The translations under genes were made by a program, and so were the position numbers. Shown one piece after another: positions 60,579 to 64,000 of a stretch of DNA of 64,000 nucleotides; position 1 is the first letter of the stretch; every line of letters begins with the position of its first letter. A model generated the notes under the pieces. It saw only the letters and a program-made list of their open reading frames with translations. It was not told where the DNA came from and did no database searches. The DNA is from Candidatus Babeliales bacterium. GTDB lineage: Bacteria > Babelota > Babeliae > Babelales > Vermiphilaceae. The DNA is taken from NCBI GenBank assembly GCA_020049835.1, contig JAGVLK010000011.1:1-64000 (forward strand), written 5' to 3'.

Positions 60579-61497
60579 AATCTTGTATCTGCTTATCTAT
60601 GTATTGATTTACAATATCGGTTTTCTGTTGTACGAATTCAGCGGTATATCCGGGCCAATTGGAGCCGCCGGCATAAAAATGAAGAAAGTAAGTACCGCCA
60701 TGAAATTGGAATCCATATTCCCGTTTATGGTTCATAATTAAATCTATGGAATTAGTATCAAAGCCATATTCTGTAAGTGATTTAGGCAAGGTGACTAAAA
60801 AATCCTTTGAGACCGCTACATAGAATTTGAGTGATATATCGGGATTATTTTTAAAATAGTAATATGATTGACCTCCCACATCGCAGGCAATCCCTTCAAC
60901 GCGATCGCCATCAAAATTAATACTCCGTTTGTTTGGTAAATTTGCCATATTCATAAAAACTAAACAGGGTGAAGTGTAGGTAACCTGATTGTCATTTGCA
61001 ACAAATGCGGCGCCATTAACAAATTGTGATTCAGCAGTTTTAAAGTATCCACCATCACGGCAACGGTATTCATATCCTCCTATAAAATCATGATCACGCA
61101 TATATTCTTTAATGCTGAGAGGTCTAATTAAGAACATGTCAGCGTCAAGAAGTACCAATATGCCATTGTAATCATAGCCGAGGATGTCCAATGAATATTG
61201 GATGCCGTCCATGTGGCGATAACTTGGAGTCTGTCTATGTGGTGCATGATCCGGAACTCGTATACACTGCACGTTCAAGCGCCGGCAGGTTTCTTCTATG
61301 GTGCGTTTCATATCCATATTTGATGCATCATTAAACACAATGTATTCATATTCATCTTTAAGAAAAGCTTGTAATGTTTTTACATGCAGCTCTATAAAAT
61401 CAGGGCGATTATAAACATAGGTGAATATACGCACCGGCTGATCAGCAACGATTCCATGAAAGAGTATCGTTGTTAGTAACAGGTATTTTTTTGGCAT
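60565..61497 (-). CDS. Exported GT-A glycosyltransferase-like protein
   Basis: A 310-residue precursor with a signal peptide (PKKYLLLTTILFHGIVA|D) and AAGGA upstream. The body has a GT-A-like start (RIFTYVYNRPDFI), YIVFNDAS in the place of the nucleotide-binding turn, and LVLLDADMFLI, which holds a DxD motif. The second half carries FVNGAAF and GFQFHGGTYFLH, with histidines that could complete a metal site. Family assignment is uncertain (GT2-like or capsular type). It sits in the minus-strand operon between PseB-like and GT61 genes. Confidence 0.75.
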   Translation of the reverse strand: MPKKYLLLTTILFHGIVADQPVRIFTYVYNRPDFIELHVKTLQAFLKDEYEYIVFNDASNMDMKRTIEETCRRLNVQCIRVPDHAPHRQTPSYRHMDGIQYSLDILGYDYNGILVLLDADMFLIRPLSIKEYMRDHDFIGGYEYRCRDGGYFKTAESQFVNGAAFVANDNQVTYTSPCLVFMNMANLPNKRSINFDGDRVEGIACDVGGQSYYYFKNNPDISLKFYVAVSKDFLVTLPKSLTEYGFDTNSIDLIMNHKREYGFQFHGGTYFLHFYAGGSNWPGYTAEFVQQKTDIVNQYIDKQIQDYENQ

Positions 61498-61509
61498 GAT
61501 GTTCCTTGT

Positions 61510-62610
61510 CTATATGATAGTTGATTTGCGTGACTTTAAGACAATATTGTAATCGGTTAATAGCTGAATTAATGCATCTTTGGATAGCACAGCATCACCT
61601 GAACTATATTGGAAAAACGTATTCGAATCCAAAAATGATTCGCGATGTGGATGATCTTTTAGATTAGTTATTGACGAGGTTATGACATACATATCTTTAA
61701 ATGCATACGTGCGTGGAACCTCAGTGCTATTAATCATAAGTTCATCTATTTTTTCACCCGGTCGCAATCCAATAACTTTAACATCGGAGGAACCATCAAG
61801 TATTTCTTGCAGTGCAGCAATTAAATCTACGATTTTGAATGCCGGCAACGTAGGGACAAAAATTTCACCGCCTTCACCATACAAAAGTGCTTTAAATATC
61901 AGATCTACCGCCTGCTCTTTTGCGATAAAGAATCGTGTCATGCGTTCATCGGTAAGTGGAATTATTTCGTGATTCCTGATTTTTGAGCAGAAGAATGGTA
62001 TCACGGAGCCGGTACTTTCAAGCACGTTGCCATAGCGCACTACGACAAACTTTGTATCGCCTGTGCCATTAGCGTAGTTGGTAAATATTTTTTCAGATAC
62101 ATATTTGCATGCTCCGTATGCATTTGCCGGAAAACAGGCTTTATCTGAAGATACAAATATCGCATGTTTGACCTTGTTTACAAAGCATGCACGTACCACG
62201 TTTTCAGTACCAAGTATATTGGTGCTAATGGATTCGCAAATATTATATTCTATGGTATCAAGTCGTTTAAGTGCCGCCGCATGGATAACAATATCGATAT
62301 CTCGCGTTGCTTTTTTGAGTGATGCATATTCACGTACATCGCCTAAGACACTTAACAATCTGGGATCGTTAAAATGTTGTATAAGCTGATAATGTTTAAC
62401 TTCATCGCGGCTAAAAATAACTATCTTATTTGGCTCATATGGTAAAATACCTTTAATTAAGGCTCTGCCAATAAAACCGGTCCCACCGGTTATGAGAATG
62501 TTTTTGCCTTTAAACATTGCATGATATTCCGCATTAAGATCTTTGGGCAATGCGGTTATTGTCGTGCAGATAGTTAGAGCAAATATGAAATATAAATAAT
62601 GGCGATGCAT
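61510..62610 (-). CDS. Exported UDP-GlcNAc 4,6-dehydratase-like enzyme (PseB/CapE/WbjB group)
   Basis: A 366-residue short-chain dehydrogenase of the inverting UDP-GlcNAc 4,6-dehydratase group (PseB, CapE, WbjB), which opens routes to pseudaminic acid, L-FucNAc or L-RhaNAc. Motifs are NILITGGTGFIGRAL, FSRDEVKHYQL, GDVREY, HAAALKRLDTIEYN, SSDKACFPANAYGACK (the catalytic Asp-Lys and Tyr-x3-Lys), and LRPGEKIDE. Before the core (MFKGKNIL, residue 32) lies a signal peptide of ~20 residues. AAAGGGGGG stands seven bases before its ATG, whereas the internal Met has no good site, so the extension is genuine. It is the second gene of the minus-strand operon, after the epimerase-reductase. Confidence 0.88.
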   Translation of the reverse strand: MHRHYLYFIFALTICTTITALPKDLNAEYHAMFKGKNILITGGTGFIGRALIKGILPYEPNKIVIFSRDEVKHYQLIQHFNDPRLLSVLGDVREYASLKKATRDIDIVIHAAALKRLDTIEYNICESISTNILGTENVVRACFVNKVKHAIFVSSDKACFPANAYGACKYVSEKIFTNYANGTGDTKFVVVRYGNVLESTGSVIPFFCSKIRNHEIIPLTDERMTRFFIAKEQAVDLIFKALLYGEGGEIFVPTLPAFKIVDLIAALQEILDGSSDVKVIGLRPGEKIDELMINSTEVPRTYAFKDMYVITSSITNLKDHPHRESFLDSNTFFQYSSGDAVLSKDALIQLLTDYNIVLKSRKSTII

Positions 62611-62641
62611 AGTTTATCCCCCCTTTATGTATTAACACATG

Positions 62642-63580
62642 TTATTGTACATTCTGTTTCATAGCTAGAAATATCTTATGAATTGAGTCTTTTAGATTAG
62701 GTACATCAGGAAATTCTCTTAGTAGTTTATTTGCACTCAAATGGCAATGAGAGCGTGGTACCTTGAGTAGTTCATTTTGTTCTTCGATGCTGAAATTTTC
62801 ATACGTGTGCAAAGGATTAATGTATTGTTTATAAAGCTCAATGACTTCATTATGTGATAGCGTGCCGGGGTTGACGAAATTATAAATACCGGTCAAATTA
62901 CGATCAATCATCTGTGGTACCAGAGGTAAAAGGTCTTCTAAAATCGACATGGAGTTGGGAATATTAACAAGTTTTTTATACTGAATGATTTTTCCCACAA
63001 AACTATTGGTACTCAAATCACTAGCGATAGGTAGTCGCACACGTAGTTGCAATAGATTAGGGTATTCGCAAATAAGCTTTTCCACTAGTATCTTAGTGTG
63101 GGAATAAAATGAACCGCCAAAATTGGGCGCTTCTTCTTCGGTAAATGCTATACCTGAACCCATCGGGTGGTTTGTATCATAGGTATAAATGCAGCCGGTG
63201 GCAATATTGGTTACATGAATGCCATGCAAATATGCTATATCAACAAGGTTAAGTAGACCAAGTACATTAGAGCGAATGGTTTCTTGCTTATGATCTTCAC
63301 ACCAGTTAACATTTGGACGGCCAATTATGCCTGCTGAATTGATGATATAATCGGGATCTGCGGTAATAATTTCTTGTATAATAGCTTCACGTTGTTCAAG
63401 TCGTGATGCAGCACATATTACGGTGTCGCCTCTATCTTGAATGATGGCCACTAGTTTTTTACCTATCCAACCTTTTGCGCCAAAGATCAGGCATGTTTTG
63501 GCGGATGTAAATAATGGTAACATTAGCAACGATATGCATAGGTAGCGTAGATTTTTTGTTAATATGCAAAACTGCATCAT
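62642..63580 (-). CDS. Exported NRS/ER-type nucleotide-sugar 3,5-epimerase/4-reductase
   Basis: A 312-residue precursor resembling the eukaryotic NRS/ER (UER1, C-terminal half of plant RHM) and its giant-virus counterpart, which turn UDP-4-keto-6-deoxyglucose into UDP-L-rhamnose. Diagnostic stretches are FGAKGWIGKKL, GRPNVNWCEDHKQETIRSN, ATGCIYTYD, HPMGSGIAFTEEE, GSFYSHTK (Tyr-x3-Lys), LRVRLPIASDLS, VNIPNSMSILEDLLP, and NFVNPGTLSHNE. Ordinary bacterial RmlD lacks most of these. Residues 1-27 form a signal peptide (cleavage near TSA|K) and AAGGG precedes the ATG. It starts the operon with a PseB-like dehydratase; the pair could also make a UDP-N-acetyl-L-hexosamine, as in a giant-virus UDP-L-RhaNAc pathway. 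Confidence 0.88.
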   Translation of the reverse strand: MMQFCILTKNLRYLCISLLMLPLFTSAKTCLIFGAKGWIGKKLVAIIQDRGDTVICAASRLEQREAIIQEIITADPDYIINSAGIIGRPNVNWCEDHKQETIRSNVLGLLNLVDIAYLHGIHVTNIATGCIYTYDTNHPMGSGIAFTEEEAPNFGGSFYSHTKILVEKLICEYPNLLQLRVRLPIASDLSTNSFVGKIIQYKKLVNIPNSMSILEDLLPLVPQMIDRNLTGIYNFVNPGTLSHNEVIELYKQYINPLHTYENFSIEEQNELLKVPRSHCHLSANKLLREFPDVPNLKDSIHKIFLAMKQNVQ

Positions 63581-63738
63581 AGTGTGGACCCTTTTTTATA
63601 TCACCAATTGTACTGCTGATTGGATATTAAAAAAAAAGATGTCTGTATGTCAACGTAATATAGTTGATATTGTAATTGCGGCGATAGATTATATACTATA
63701 CCAAAATTACTTATGCATTAAAAAAAAGGAAAAATGTA

Positions 63739-64000
63739 ATGAAGATGCGTAGTTTTTATTTGTGGGCAACTGTTGTTGCGTGTGCAACAATTATGTATCT
63801 TTCTACACTCAAAGCATCTCTAACAAAGAACGAACAGCCTAGTCGACAGACAGATCTTATAATATTTTCGTATGATCGTCCCTTACAATTATATGCATTG
63901 TTAGAGTCGATAACTACCTATATGCAAGCAGTTGATACTATTCGCGTTGTGTGCCGTTGCTCGAATAAGCACTATGAAAAGGCATATGCTGAGGTCTGGC
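63739..64000 (+). CDS. Glycosyltransferase-like protein with N-terminal anchor, partial
   Basis: The gene runs off the right edge; 87 codons are visible. AAGGAA lies upstream of the ATG. Residues 5-24 are a hydrophobic signal-anchor (WATVVACATIMYL), then a Ser/Thr/Lys/Gln-rich linker, and from about residue 42 DLIIFSYDRPLQLYALLES, which looks like the first strand and helix of a GT-A glycosyltransferase. Assignment is provisional because the catalytic part is outside the window. Confidence 0.6.
   Translation, partial: MKMRSFYLWATVVACATIMYLSTLKASLTKNEQPSRQTDLIIFSYDRPLQLYALLESITTYMQAVDTIRVVCRCSNKHYEKAYAEVW

Noticed and set aside
1-64000. tRNA, rRNA, tmRNA, RNase P or SRP RNA genes
   Set aside because: No characteristic T-loop, CCA-end or core motifs were found on reading both strands.

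Overview
The window looks like chromosome from a small-genome, AT-rich, host-dependent Gram-negative bacterium. The best match I can argue from sequence alone is the candidate phylum Dependentiae (TM6), whose known members live in protists. This rests on gene style: about 42 of the 63 genes called begin with an N-terminal Sec-type signal sequence or anchor, many are short lineage-specific secreted proteins in tandem paralogous pairs, and ordinary housekeeping genes lie scattered between them. No rRNA, tRNA, CRISPR array or prophage was seen.

Region by region. 0-4.5 kb: secreted hypotheticals and a YtcJ-type amidohydrolase. 4.5-8.4 kb: a dynamic stretch with an IS110-family transposase, a structured non-coding segment that could be its bridge RNA, several palindromic repeats, a membrane protein translationally coupled to a DAO-type flavoenzyme, and a ~700 bp non-coding element made of two long imperfect inverted arms. 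8.4-25 kb: Lon, a LolD-like ATPase, secreted paralogs, an AAA/DUF4143 ATPase, a secreted leucine-rich-repeat protein, an RRM protein, TpiA, a ClpB that lacks its N-domain, a secreted methyltransferase and a short UvrC. 25-33 kb: secreted hypotheticals, two DUF1343/NamZ-like proteins, and a secreted thioredoxin-superoxide dismutase fusion. 33-37.7 kb: ribonucleotide reductase with a class Ic type (Phe for Tyr) small subunit, an orphan antitoxin-like protein, and a HIT hydrolase. 37.9-41.2 kb: two related secreted proteins with coiled coils and WH2-like actin-binding motifs, followed by secreted hypotheticals.

41.3-64 kb is a glycan locus. A fused WecB-WecC protein and a bi-domain dehydrogenase would make UDP-ManNAc(A)-type precursors. 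ManC, GMD and GDP-fucose synthase form a GDP-L-fucose route. Further on are a UDP-GlcNAc 4,6-dehydratase-like enzyme, a eukaryote/giant-virus-type NRS/ER epimerase-reductase, several glycosyltransferases, four methyltransferases or relatives counting the distant copy at 20.5 kb, a sulfotransferase and two DUF1796 proteins. The striking point is that nearly all of these normally cytosolic enzymes start with a signal peptide, usually placed directly behind a good Shine-Dalgarno sequence. The sequence therefore predicts nucleotide-sugar synthesis, glycosylation, methylation and sulfation enzymes exported from the bacterial cytoplasm. My inference is that they act in the periplasm or in the host, using host cofactors and sugar nucleotides. 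Together with the secreted WH2 proteins, this is the best candidate for an undescribed host-interaction system in the window.
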